Source of the DNA: Candidatus Cryptobacteroides intestinavium
GTDB taxonomy: Bacteria; Bacteroidota; Bacteroidia; Bacteroidales; UBA932
DNA: 64,000 nucleotides
Assembly (NCBI GenBank): GCA_017694845.1
Contig: JADIMI010000011.1
Span: 39,308-103,307, forward strand
Direction: 5' to 3'
Shown: positions 49,824 through 59,129 of the stretch, piece after piece
Numbering within the stretch: position 1 is the first letter of the stretch
How the letters are laid out: each line of letters opens with the position of its first letter
Position numbers and translations under genes: made by a program
Notes under the pieces: model-generated
Seen by the model: only the letters and a program-made list of their open reading frames with translations
The model's database searches: none
Told to the model about the DNA's origin: nothing

Positions 49824-51803
49824 TTATTTCCTGGCTTTCATTGCAGATGCGGCTATAAATATGATGATAGCTGCATACGGTATTATCGCCACAGGCTCGG
49901 TCCAGGCGGATGGCTCCATATAGAGGTCTACCTTTGCGAATTTCAGTATGGCGCTGACCACTCCCATAAGTGCTCCTCCGGCGATGAATCCGGATGCTAT
50001 CAGTGTGCCCTTTTCCTGCCGTGCACTGTTCAGCTCCTTATCCTTGCTGCGTGAGCCTACAAACCAGGATATCGCTCCTCCCACGAGAAGAGGCAGGTTC
50101 AGTTCAATAGGAATGAACATTCCCAGGGCGAATGCCAGTGCCGGGACCTTGAATACGGTCAGTATGATTGCAATGGCGGCACCTATGCCGTACAGCAGCC
50201 ACGGAGCGCCTCCTCCGTTCATCATCGGCTCGATCACGGCGGCCATCGCATTGGCCTGAGGAGCCACGAGTGCGCCTTCCCCAGTGAATCCGTATGCCTC
50301 GTTGAGCACCATCATCACACCGCCCACAGTCGCCGCCGCGACAAGGGTGCCCAGGAATTTCCAGCTTTCCTGCTTCCTTGGCGTGCTCCCGATCCAGTAT
50401 CCTATCTTGAGGTCTGTCACAAAGGCTCCGGCTACAGACAGTGCCGTGCAGACGACTCCTCCTATTATCAGGGCGGCGGTCATTCCGGCCGTGCCGTTCA
50501 GCCCGCAGGCTACCATCACTATCGATGCAAGAATGAGTGTCATAAGCGTCATCCCGCTGACAGGGTTGGTGCCTACTATGGCTATGGCATTGGCCGCCAC
50601 TGTCGTGAACAGGAATGCAATTATGCCCACTACGAGAAGACCGATGACTGCGTGCCAGAGATTGTCCACGACACCGAAAAGGAAGAACAGGAATACGGCC
50701 ACCAGTGTAATTGCGATCCCGACAACAACTATCTTCATAGATATGTCTTTCTGCGTCCTTACGGTCTCTGCCTCTTCAGAGCTTTTCTTTCTGCGGAATT
50801 CTCCGGCAGCAAGACCTACAGCAGACTTTATCACCCCGAATGATTTCACAATGCCGATGATTCCTGCTGTCGCTATTCCTCCGATGCCGATATGCCTTGC
50901 ATATTCGGTGAATATCTGCTCAGGGGACATTTCCCCGATTGTCATGGTTATTCCCGTACCCATCATATCGATGACGCTGCCTCCCCATATTATGTTCATA
51001 AGAGGGATTATGACGAACCATACGAGGAAACTGCCGCAGCAGATGATGAAGGCATATTTCAGCCCCACGATATAGCCGAGCCCGAGGACGGCTGCTCCCG
51101 TGTTGAGCTTCACGACGAACTTCGCCTTGTCTGCGACGACGGCCCCCCAGTGCATGACTGTAGTGGAGATGGTCTCGCCCCACAGTCCGAACGTAGAGAC
51201 TATGAAATCATATAGCCCGCCAATGAGTCCGCTGATCATCAGAGTTTTGGCTCCCTTGCCTCCGCTTTCTCCGCTCACCAGGACCTGAGTCGTGGCAGTC
51301 GCTTCAGGGAAAGGGTATTTCCCGTGCATGTCCTTTACGAAATATTTCCTGAACGGTATCAGGAACAGGATGCCGAGTATGCCTCCGAGGAGTGAGGAGA
51401 AGAATACCTGGGTAAAATTCACGGCCAGTTCCGGATATCTTGCCTGCAGGATGTACAGGGCCGGCAGGGTGAATATGGCGCCTGCCACGATAGCTCCCGA
51501 GCATGATCCGATAGACTGTATCATCACATTCTCTCCGAGGGAATTCTTCCTTCCGAGTGCGCTGCTCAGGCCGACGGCAAGTATCGCAATCGGGATGGCC
51601 GCTTCAAATACCTGTCCGACCTTCAGCCCGAGATAGGCTGCGGCAGCCGAGAATATTATGGTCATCAGAAGTCCGACGGCCACCGACCATGGCGTGACTT
51701 CCGGATAATTCTTTTCCGGAGACATTATCGGCCTGTACTCTTCTCCCGGCTGCAGCTCCCTGTGGGCATTCTCCGGCAGTGATGTCTGTCTTTTTTCTTC
51801 CAT
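49824..51803 (-). CDS. OPT family oligopeptide transporter
   Basis: ..VTPWSVAVGLLMTIIFSAAAAYLGLKVGQVFEAAIPIAILAVG.., many TM segments, ..FPEATATTQVLVSGESGGKGAKTL.. Confidence 0.93.
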   Translation of the reverse strand: MEEKRQTSLPENAHRELQPGEEYRPIMSPEKNYPEVTPWSVAVGLLMTIIFSAAAAYLGLKVGQVFEAAIPIAILAVGLSSALGRKNSLGENVMIQSIGSCSGAIVAGAIFTLPALYILQARYPELAVNFTQVFFSSLLGGILGILFLIPFRKYFVKDMHGKYPFPEATATTQVLVSGESGGKGAKTLMISGLIGGLYDFIVSTFGLWGETISTTVMHWGAVVADKAKFVVKLNTGAAVLGLGYIVGLKYAFIICCGSFLVWFVIIPLMNIIWGGSVIDMMGTGITMTIGEMSPEQIFTEYARHIGIGGIATAGIIGIVKSFGVIKSAVGLAAGEFRRKKSSEEAETVRTQKDISMKIVVVGIAITLVAVFLFFLFGVVDNLWHAVIGLLVVGIIAFLFTTVAANAIAIVGTNPVSGMTLMTLILASIVMVACGLNGTAGMTAALIIGGVVCTALSVAGAFVTDLKIGYWIGSTPRKQESWKFLGTLVAAATVGGVMMVLNEAYGFTGEGALVAPQANAMAAVIEPMMNGGGAPWLLYGIGAAIAIILTVFKVPALAFALGMFIPIELNLPLLVGGAISWFVGSRSKDKELNSARQEKGTLIASGFIAGGALMGVVSAILKFAKVDLYMEPSAWTEPVAIIPYAAIIIFIAASAMKARK

Positions 51804-51890
51804 TGGCAAATCGTTTCAGTTGTTGATATACGGTGTCAGAAGCTGTATTGCTTCCGGGATTGTGCATAGCCGCACATAGGCAAAACAGAT

Positions 51891-51946
51891 GCAAATATAC
51901 GCAGAAGCCGAGAGCAGAACAAATTTATTTGTTATGCCGAGGCGTG
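51891..51946 (-). promoter_or_regulatory. promoter-bearing hairpin repeat, unit 1 (faces the OPT gene)
   Basis: Minus strand TTTG (51920-51923), 20 bp, TATATTTG (51892-51899); contains ACAAAT-tt-ATTTGT palindrome; near-copy at 51967-52028. Confidence 0.65.
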
Positions 51947-51966
51947 AACCGTATATATGGCGCCAG

Positions 51967-52028
51967 CCAAATATCGCAGAAGCCGAGAGCAATGCAAGTT
52001 TACTTGTGATTGCCGGGGGCATCGGCGT
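51967..52028 (-). repeat. promoter-bearing hairpin repeat, unit 2
   Basis: caaatatcgcagaagccgagagcaatgcaagtttacttgt..tgccggggg; matches unit 1 (caaatatacgcagaagccgagagcagaacaaatttatttgt..tgccgaggcg). Confidence 0.75.
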
Positions 52029-52063
52029 CAAAATGCGAAAATATTGCTATTTTTGTCTCCGTT

Positions 52064-52657
52064 ATGGATGACAGCGCACTCATATCACGGATGAAGGAAG
52101 GGGACAGAAAGGCATTCAACATCTTGTATGCCAGACATGTGGACGCATGCAGAGGATATGCCGGCCTGATGGTGGGCAATATGTTTTCCACAGACATCGT
52201 ACAGGATGTATTTCTGAAGGTATGGGACAGACGGGCGACCATCTCAGTGTCGGATTCCCTTCGTCCGTACCTGCTTAGGGCAATATACAACAGGGCACTG
52301 AATTCCATCCGCGAGGCTTCGTACCGCCAGCAGTACCGGAATGAATACGCGGAGCGCATAGAAAGGCTTTCCGCTCAGACGTATGACCCTGATGCCAATG
52401 AAGTGATACGTAAACTGTATCTCAAGGATGACATGGCTGCTATAGAGGATGTCGTCAGGCTTCTGCCCGACCGCTGCTGTCAGATTTTCAGAATGAGCTA
52501 TATAAACGGATTGTCACATAAGGAAATAGCCTTGAGACTGGGTATATCCGTGTCTACGGTGGACAATCATATCTATAAGGCGCTCAAAGTGTTGCGTGAA
52601 AATCTTTCCGACCCGCGCATCTACATGATGATACTCTTTTCATTGTTTTTAAGATAA
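52064..52657 (+). CDS. RNA polymerase ECF-type sigma-70 factor
   Basis: ..RMKEGDRKAFNILYARHVDACRGYAG.., ..VQDVFLKVWDRR.., ..LLPDRCCQIFRMSYINGLSHKEIALRLGISVSTVDNHIYKALKVLR.. Confidence 0.95.
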   Translation: MDDSALISRMKEGDRKAFNILYARHVDACRGYAGLMVGNMFSTDIVQDVFLKVWDRRATISVSDSLRPYLLRAIYNRALNSIREASYRQQYRNEYAERIERLSAQTYDPDANEVIRKLYLKDDMAAIEDVVRLLPDRCCQIFRMSYINGLSHKEIALRLGISVSTVDNHIYKALKVLRENLSDPRIYMMILFSLFLR

Positions 52658-52721
52658 ATTCCCGTCAGGAGTAGGTAGTATGTCCCGGTCAAGTGTGTAT
52701 ATAGCATAAAATCCGGGAAAA

Positions 52722-53663
52722 GTGGAAAAAATAGACATGCTCATACTGTCCTGGCTTCGTGGCCGGACAACGGAAGAGGAAGACAGGGAACTCTGTGACT
52801 GGATCGAGTCGGATCCTGACAATCTCGAATATTTCTCGCAGGTCAGAGCCGTGGATTCTTTCCTGAAAAATCGTCAGGGGCGGGCAGCGTTAAATAAATC
52901 CGCAAAGCCGCATGCATGGAAAAGGCTTGTGTGGGTTTCAGCCGCCGCGGCTGCAGCCTTTTCCGGTATTTTCGCCGTTGCGAGGTATGTCGTCTGGCCG
53001 GATTCCGGTCGCGACATGGTCACATGCAGCAATGATTCCGAACCCTCGATTCTCATTGACCTGCCTGACGGCAGCCGGATATGGCTTGCCGAAAATTCTT
53101 CCGTATCATATGCCAGCGAAGGCTTTTCCGATGACAGGACCCTGTTACTTGAAGGCGAGGCCATGTTCGATGTCGCGTCGGATTCCCTGCATCCGTTTGT
53201 GGTACACGGCCCTGATATGGATGTGGAAGTACTCGGCACCGTGTTCAATGTGGTAGACTGCGCCGGTGACGGCACTGCTGAGACGACCCTTGCCGAGGGG
53301 AGAGTGCTCCTGCATGATCCTGACGGTCAGGAACTCATAGTATTGAGGCCGGGACAGAAGGCGGTATACCACTCCGATACGAAAAGGGTGGACATTTCCG
53401 ATGTGCCGACTTCGGGGATGCTGATGTGGAGGGACGGGGTCATATTCATGGAGAATGTCACGATAAGACAGATAAAGGCACGTCTTGAAGAGGATTTCCG
53501 GACAAATCTCAGGATAGCGGGAGGCGGCCCGGAAGGAGGGCTTTTCACCCTGAGTTATGTCAGGACTGCGCGTCTGGATGATGTCCTTGACATGGTGGAG
53601 ACCATATCGGGATATGTTCTGGTTCCGGATGACGGTCCCGTACCGCAGAACGGCATGAAATAA
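52722..53663 (+). CDS. FecR family anti-sigma factor
   Basis: ..DLPDGSRIWLAENSSVSYASEGFSDDRTLLLEGEAMFDVASDSLHPFVVHGPDMDVEVLGTVFNV.., ..LRPGQKAVYHSD.. Confidence 0.94.
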   Translation: MEKIDMLILSWLRGRTTEEEDRELCDWIESDPDNLEYFSQVRAVDSFLKNRQGRAALNKSAKPHAWKRLVWVSAAAAAAFSGIFAVARYVVWPDSGRDMVTCSNDSEPSILIDLPDGSRIWLAENSSVSYASEGFSDDRTLLLEGEAMFDVASDSLHPFVVHGPDMDVEVLGTVFNVVDCAGDGTAETTLAEGRVLLHDPDGQELIVLRPGQKAVYHSDTKRVDISDVPTSGMLMWRDGVIFMENVTIRQIKARLEEDFRTNLRIAGGGPEGGLFTLSYVRTARLDDVLDMVETISGYVLVPDDGPVPQNGMK

Positions 53664-53700
53664 TCCTTATTACACAATACCATAGGTTAATAATACTAAA

Positions 53701-56700
53701 ATGACCGTTATGAACAACATGAGAAGATTATTGTACGGACTGCTCTGCGCCGTTCTCCTGCCTTCGGCCGTTTTCGTGTCGGAAGCGGATTCGGCAGCAG
53801 CGCAGAGTTATTCGTTGTCTTTGACTGTAGCCAAGGCTCCTGTACGGGATGTTGCGGCAGATGTTACCAGACAGACGGGTCTGGTGTTCTCTTACAGTGC
53901 ATCCACCGGTGACAGGGAGATGTCAGGAGTGGATGTGTCTCTTGAAAATGTCTCGGCCGACCGGCTTCTCGATGCCGTCTTTTCTTCTGAAGGGCTGTCC
54001 TGGACCATACTGGAGAATATGGTCAGCCTGTATCCGTCGTCTCAGGATGGCGGTCCGGAAACGAGGACACTCATAGGTACGGTAACGGATGCCGTTACCG
54101 GAGAGCCGGTACCGGGTGTCGGAGTATATTATTCGGACAATCCTTCATTCGGCGTAGTGACGGATCTGGACGGAAAATACGAGATAGAAGTGCAGGAAAG
54201 GACGGAACTGGAATTCTATTCATTGGGTTACGGGATACAGCGACTTATGGTCGGCGACCTCGGTGTGCTGAATGTGCAGCTCTATCCCGATAACGAGACT
54301 CTTGATGAAGTCGTGGTCGTGGGTGCCGGTACACAGAGAAAGGTCTCGGTGACGGGAGCCATTTCAGCCGTGAAGGGCGATGCCCTCAAGGCTCCGGTGT
54401 CTTCCCTGACCAACAACCTTGCCGGCAAGCTCGCCGGAGTCATTTCCGTCACCAGCAGCGGAGAACCGGGGTCCTCTTCCCAGTTCTATATCCGCGGTAT
54501 CAGTACGTTCGGAGGCAGGACGACTCCGCTGATTCTCCTTGACGGGGTGGAAATCTCGGTCGGAGACCTGAACAACCTTCCTGCGGAGTCCATCGAAGGT
54601 TTCTCCATACTCAAGGATGCGTCCGCAACTGCCATCTACGGTGCAAGGGGAGCCAACGGAGTGATGCTCGTGACGACCAAGAGCGGTACCGAGAATACCA
54701 AGGCGATAGTGAACGTGTCCGTGGACATGTCCGTGCTCCAGCCTGTGAATATAGTGGATTATGCCGACGGTGCCACATATATGGCCGCATACAATGAGGC
54801 CCTTCTGGCCCGCAACCCCTCAGCGTCTCCGCGCTACAGCGAGAAACAGATAGAATATACCAGGTCAGGGGTCAATCCGTACCTCTTCCCTGACGTGGAC
54901 TGGTATGACCTTATGTTCAAGAAGGTGGCCATGAGTCAGAGGGCCAACATCAACATACAGGGAGGAGGTTCCAAGGTCACATACTACATGTCCCTTCAGG
55001 CCAACCATGACAGCGGTCTTCTGGACGTACCGAAGAACTATTCCTTCAACAACAACCATAACCGCTGGCTGTATATCTTCCAGAACAATATCGCCTATCA
55101 GGTGACGCCGACTACGAAGATCGACCTCAGGATGAATGCCCAGATTTCGTCCATGTCTTCCCCGAATACTTCTTCGAATGATATCTTCAACCAGGTGTTC
55201 CTGAACAATCCTGTCTCCTTCCCGGCGATGTTCCCTGAAGAGGAAGGGGTGGAACATATACGTTTCGGATCCGCTGTGATGTCGGCCGGAAGGTTCTATA
55301 CCAACCCTTATGCGAATATGCTCAACAGCTACAGGAAACAGAACGAGAACAAGCTGAACATATCCCTGAACATAGACCAGAAGCTGGATTTCATCACGGA
55401 AGGGCTGTCGGTCACGGCTCTTGTGAATTTCAACAACTGGTCCCAGAAATATTACACCCGCGGACTCGACCCGTTCCTCTATGGAGTGGAGAGCGGAAGC
55501 TGGACGGAAGACAATCCCCAGCAGTACCGTATCACACGCCTCTATACCGGGGATGAATACATGACCCAGTCCGGAGTGACAAGGAACAGTGACAATACAT
55601 TCTATCTGGATGCGAGGCTGAATTACAAGCGGACTTTCGGGGACGGGCACAATGTCACCGGAATGCTGATGTACATGATGCGTGAATACAGCAACGACGT
55701 CCTTCCGAACAGGAACCAGGGTTTCTCCGGCCGTGCCACCTATGATTATAAAAACAGGTATCTCGTCGAATTCAATTTCGGTTACAACGGTACGGAAAGG
55801 CTCGGAAGACAGGACAGGTATGAGTTCTTCCCTGCTATGTCGTTAGGCTGGGTGATAAGCAATGAAGATTTCTGGACGCCCGTACGGGATGCGGTTGACT
55901 TCTTCAAGATAAGGACTTCGTTCGGCCTTGTCGGAAGCGATGAGACCGGCTCGGGAGCAGGGGCGCCGCATTTCCTCTATCTGGACATGGTAAACATGTC
56001 GGGAGGCCCTTCATTCGCATCCGGCTACACCGGCAGTACGGTACACACAGGACCGTATATCACATCATATGCAGTGGAGGGGGCAAGCTGGGAGCGTTCG
56101 ACACAGTTCGATGTGGGAATTGACCTGCACCTGTTCGACCAGCTCAGTCTTACTGTGGACTATTACAATTACATGCGTGACCGTATCCTTATGGAAAGGG
56201 CATCTTTCCCGGACATACTCGGCTACGGGAACACGACCCCGTGGGCGAACGTGGGCAAGGTCAACAGTTATGGGGTTGAGGTCAGCGTCAACTGGAACAG
56301 GGAACTGGCGAAAGACCTTTGGATTGATCTGCGCGGGAACTTCACATATACCAGGAACAAATACGTATATGTCGATGAACCGGACTATCCGTATGTATGG
56401 CAGACAAGGACAGGAAAGCCTCTCGATGCCGTGTACGGCTATATAGCCGACGGTCTGTTCGAAAGTTACGAGGAGATAGAATGCAGTGCGGACCAGAGCT
56501 TTTTCGGCAGCACGGTCATGCCGGGAGACATAAAGTACAGGGATGTGGACGGTAACGGCCGTATCACGGAAGAAGACCAGGTAATGCTCTCTCCTGTGGG
56601 CAATATGCCGCGCATCCAGTACGGGTTCGGCATAAGCCTTTCCTGGAAACGGCTTGATTTCAGTGTGTTTTTCAACGGTTCGGCCCAGCGCAAGGTCATG

Positions 56701-57066
56701 CTCAACAGTTCTGCAATCTATCCTTTCTGCGCCAATGACACCAATGACCATAACCTGATGCAGTGGATAGCGGACAGCCACTGGACTGAGGGGGCGGACA
56801 ACACGGGCGTGGAATATCCGCGGCTCGGAACCCTCGACACCCAGATTTCCAACAACCAGCAGCCGAGCAGCTGGTGGCTCAGGAATGCGGGTTTCCTCCG
56901 GTTCAAGACACTCGAGATAGGTTACAGTTTCCCTCATTGCAGGGTATATCTCAGCGGGGACAATATTGCCGTATGGTCTCCTTTCAGATACTGGGATCCG
57001 GAGCTGCAGTTCTATTCCTATCCTCTCCAGAGGACATTCAACATAGGCGTACAGGTGAATTTCTAA
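53701..57066 (+). CDS. SusC/RagA TonB-linked outer membrane protein with N-terminal STN (secretin/TonB) signalling domain
   Basis: STN-like ..APVRDVAADVTRQTGLVFSYSAST..; VVVVGAGTQRKVSVTGAIS; FYIRGISTFGGRTTPLILLDGVEISVGDLNNLPAESIEGFSILKDASATAIYGARGANGVMLVTTK. Confidence 0.96.
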   Translation: MTVMNNMRRLLYGLLCAVLLPSAVFVSEADSAAAQSYSLSLTVAKAPVRDVAADVTRQTGLVFSYSASTGDREMSGVDVSLENVSADRLLDAVFSSEGLSWTILENMVSLYPSSQDGGPETRTLIGTVTDAVTGEPVPGVGVYYSDNPSFGVVTDLDGKYEIEVQERTELEFYSLGYGIQRLMVGDLGVLNVQLYPDNETLDEVVVVGAGTQRKVSVTGAISAVKGDALKAPVSSLTNNLAGKLAGVISVTSSGEPGSSSQFYIRGISTFGGRTTPLILLDGVEISVGDLNNLPAESIEGFSILKDASATAIYGARGANGVMLVTTKSGTENTKAIVNVSVDMSVLQPVNIVDYADGATYMAAYNEALLARNPSASPRYSEKQIEYTRSGVNPYLFPDVDWYDLMFKKVAMSQRANINIQGGGSKVTYYMSLQANHDSGLLDVPKNYSFNNNHNRWLYIFQNNIAYQVTPTTKIDLRMNAQISSMSSPNTSSNDIFNQVFLNNPVSFPAMFPEEEGVEHIRFGSAVMSAGRFYTNPYANMLNSYRKQNENKLNISLNIDQKLDFITEGLSVTALVNFNNWSQKYYTRGLDPFLYGVESGSWTEDNPQQYRITRLYTGDEYMTQSGVTRNSDNTFYLDARLNYKRTFGDGHNVTGMLMYMMREYSNDVLPNRNQGFSGRATYDYKNRYLVEFNFGYNGTERLGRQDRYEFFPAMSLGWVISNEDFWTPVRDAVDFFKIRTSFGLVGSDETGSGAGAPHFLYLDMVNMSGGPSFASGYTGSTVHTGPYITSYAVEGASWERSTQFDVGIDLHLFDQLSLTVDYYNYMRDRILMERASFPDILGYGNTTPWANVGKVNSYGVEVSVNWNRELAKDLWIDLRGNFTYTRNKYVYVDEPDYPYVWQTRTGKPLDAVYGYIADGLFESYEEIECSADQSFFGSTVMPGDIKYRDVDGNGRITEEDQVMLSPVGNMPRIQYGFGISLSWKRLDFSVFFNGSAQRKVMLNSSAIYPFCANDTNDHNLMQWIADSHWTEGADNTGVEYPRLGTLDTQISNNQQPSSWWLRNAGFLRFKTLEIGYSFPHCRVYLSGDNIAVWSPFRYWDPELQFYSYPLQRTFNIGVQVNF

Positions 57067-57077
57067 CGAATAAAACG

Positions 57078-59036
57078 ATGACTGTTATGTTTGTCAGGAC
57101 AATAAAATATATCGCCGCCATTGCGGCAGCTGCCGTATCGGTTTCATGCAGCTATCTTGATGTGATACCTGTCGAGCAGCCGGGTACGGACGACATGATG
57201 ATAGACGATGCATCCACCCAGAATTTCCTGTACAGCTGTTACGGCTATCTTCAGGATTCAGATGCGGGACACAATTTCGACATAGGGATGCTCAACCAGC
57301 CGGATTTCGGCTGTGACGAGATGGTATGTCCCCAGGAATGGGAATCCGCGGCTTCGCGTTCCCAGTGGAATTATTATACCCCGTCCTCCATCGGAAGGGG
57401 GGCGTGGGGCAACTGGTATGACGGCATCGGCTACTGCAATCTTTTCCTCAAGACCATCGAGGAGAGCAATCCTCCTCTCAATCCGAATGACAGGGCGCAG
57501 TATATCGCCGAGGCCAAGTTCCTCAAGGCATATTACCATTTCCGTGTCCTCCAGCTCTACGGCCCATGCCCTGTAATAGACAAGGTATATCCGACCAATA
57601 CTGCCAAGGATGAAATACCCGGACGTTCACATTTCGACTATTGTATCGACTATATTGTCGGGCTTCTCGACGAGGCCGCCCAGTATCTTCCTCCGGAACA
57701 GCAGAACAACAGCGCATATTTCGGGCGTGCGACATCAGTGATATGCAAGGCCTTGAAGGCGCGTGTGCTGCTTCTTGCCGCCTCGCCTCTGTACAACGGG
57801 GAATTCCCTTTCAGAAGCTGGAGAAACGATACGTACGAGACTCCTGGCTACGGGAAGGAACTGGTCAGCCTGACCTATGACCGGGCCAAATGGGAGAGGG
57901 CACGGAAAGCATGCGAGGAGGCTGTCACCCTTGCCGAGTCCAACGGTTTCGAACTCTTTGACGTCGAGGCTTCCGAGACCCTCAGGGCAAATCAGGGCAT
58001 ACCCCTTCCTCAGGTGCCCGGCTCCGTGGATGATACCTTCAGACAGAAGGTCATGATGCTCAGGTATGTCGTAACGGCGAGGCCTGACAACGGCAACAGG
58101 GAGACTCTCTGGGGAGTCGTCCCGAACCGTTCCGGTGGATTCCCTTTCTGGATGGCTTCCATGCCGCACTACATCCTGAAGAACAATACCGGGGTAAATG
58201 TCGGAGGATGGGGAGGAGCGTCCCCGACCCTGTACACGGTGGAGAATTTCTATACTTCAGCGGGGCTGAAGCCGTCGGAAGACGGAAACTTTACCCCTGA
58301 ATCACAATGGTTCCAGTCGGCAGGGCTCGGCAATCCGGACATAATAAACCTCAATGTCGGCCGCGAGCCGAGGTTCTATGCCTGGATATCCTTTGACGGG
58401 GATGAATATTCGCCTGTGCTTGCCAACCGTACCCCTGTTGTCTGCGAGATGCGCAATCCGCAGAAGACAGGCTATGACGCCACGATATGGGGGACGAGAA
58501 ACTACTGCGTAACGGGTTTTCTCAATAAAAAGCATGTCCATCCCAACTACAACTATACAGGGAACAACTGGGACGGCAACTGGGGAGAAGTCAAGACTCC
58601 GGTCCCGCTTATCCGCCTGGCCGAACTGTATCTGATAATGGCCGAGTGCGAAGCCCGGCTCGACCATCCGGGAGAGGCCCTGGACTGGCTCAACAGGATA
58701 AGGAGGCGTGCCGGCGTTCCGGAATGGACCGAGAGTTCATTGGCGGCTGCAGGCAAGACTGCTCTCGATGCTGTCCTTGACGAACGCTTCGTGGAACTTT
58801 ATGCGGAAGGTTTCCGTTACCATGACATAAGGCGTTGTGTCAAAGGAGCCGAATATCTGAGTGCAGACTGTTATATGGGGCTCAATGCAGTGGTATCGGG
58901 ACCTTCCTTTACGGAATTCAACACTCCTGTACAGGTAGCCCAGCCGTTCAGCTGGAAAGATTGCATGTATCTGCTTCCTGTCGACAATGAAGAGTTCTAT
59001 TCCAACCCTCAGATGGTTCAGGCTCCGGGATACTGA
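57078..59036 (+). CDS. RagB/SusD family nutrient uptake outer membrane lipoprotein
   Basis: ..VSVSCSYLDVIPVEQPG..; ..AEAKFLKAYYHFRVLQLYGPCPVIDKVYP..; ..LDERFVELYAEGFRYHDIRRCVKG..; ATG at 57078 preferred over the longer ORF. Confidence 0.94.
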   Translation: MTVMFVRTIKYIAAIAAAAVSVSCSYLDVIPVEQPGTDDMMIDDASTQNFLYSCYGYLQDSDAGHNFDIGMLNQPDFGCDEMVCPQEWESAASRSQWNYYTPSSIGRGAWGNWYDGIGYCNLFLKTIEESNPPLNPNDRAQYIAEAKFLKAYYHFRVLQLYGPCPVIDKVYPTNTAKDEIPGRSHFDYCIDYIVGLLDEAAQYLPPEQQNNSAYFGRATSVICKALKARVLLLAASPLYNGEFPFRSWRNDTYETPGYGKELVSLTYDRAKWERARKACEEAVTLAESNGFELFDVEASETLRANQGIPLPQVPGSVDDTFRQKVMMLRYVVTARPDNGNRETLWGVVPNRSGGFPFWMASMPHYILKNNTGVNVGGWGGASPTLYTVENFYTSAGLKPSEDGNFTPESQWFQSAGLGNPDIINLNVGREPRFYAWISFDGDEYSPVLANRTPVVCEMRNPQKTGYDATIWGTRNYCVTGFLNKKHVHPNYNYTGNNWDGNWGEVKTPVPLIRLAELYLIMAECEARLDHPGEALDWLNRIRRRAGVPEWTESSLAAAGKTALDAVLDERFVELYAEGFRYHDIRRCVKGAEYLSADCYMGLNAVVSGPSFTEFNTPVQVAQPFSWKDCMYLLPVDNEEFYSNPQMVQAPGY

Positions 59037-59129
59037 CAGACTGCGATTATCGGAAATATATCCGGATAATCTGCAATGATTGGCAATAATTACGAAAATG
59101 ACTGAAATATGCGCATAAAGAATGAAAAT

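Noticed and set aside
51100-51636. Ser/Pro-rich plus-strand ORFs opposite the OPT transporter
   Set aside because: Antisense to a clear multi-TM transporter, no family resemblance.
56874-57077. N-terminal 68 codons of the ORF at 56874-59036
   Set aside because: They overlap the SusC 3' end in another frame; the ATG at 57078 gives a proper lipoprotein signal peptide.
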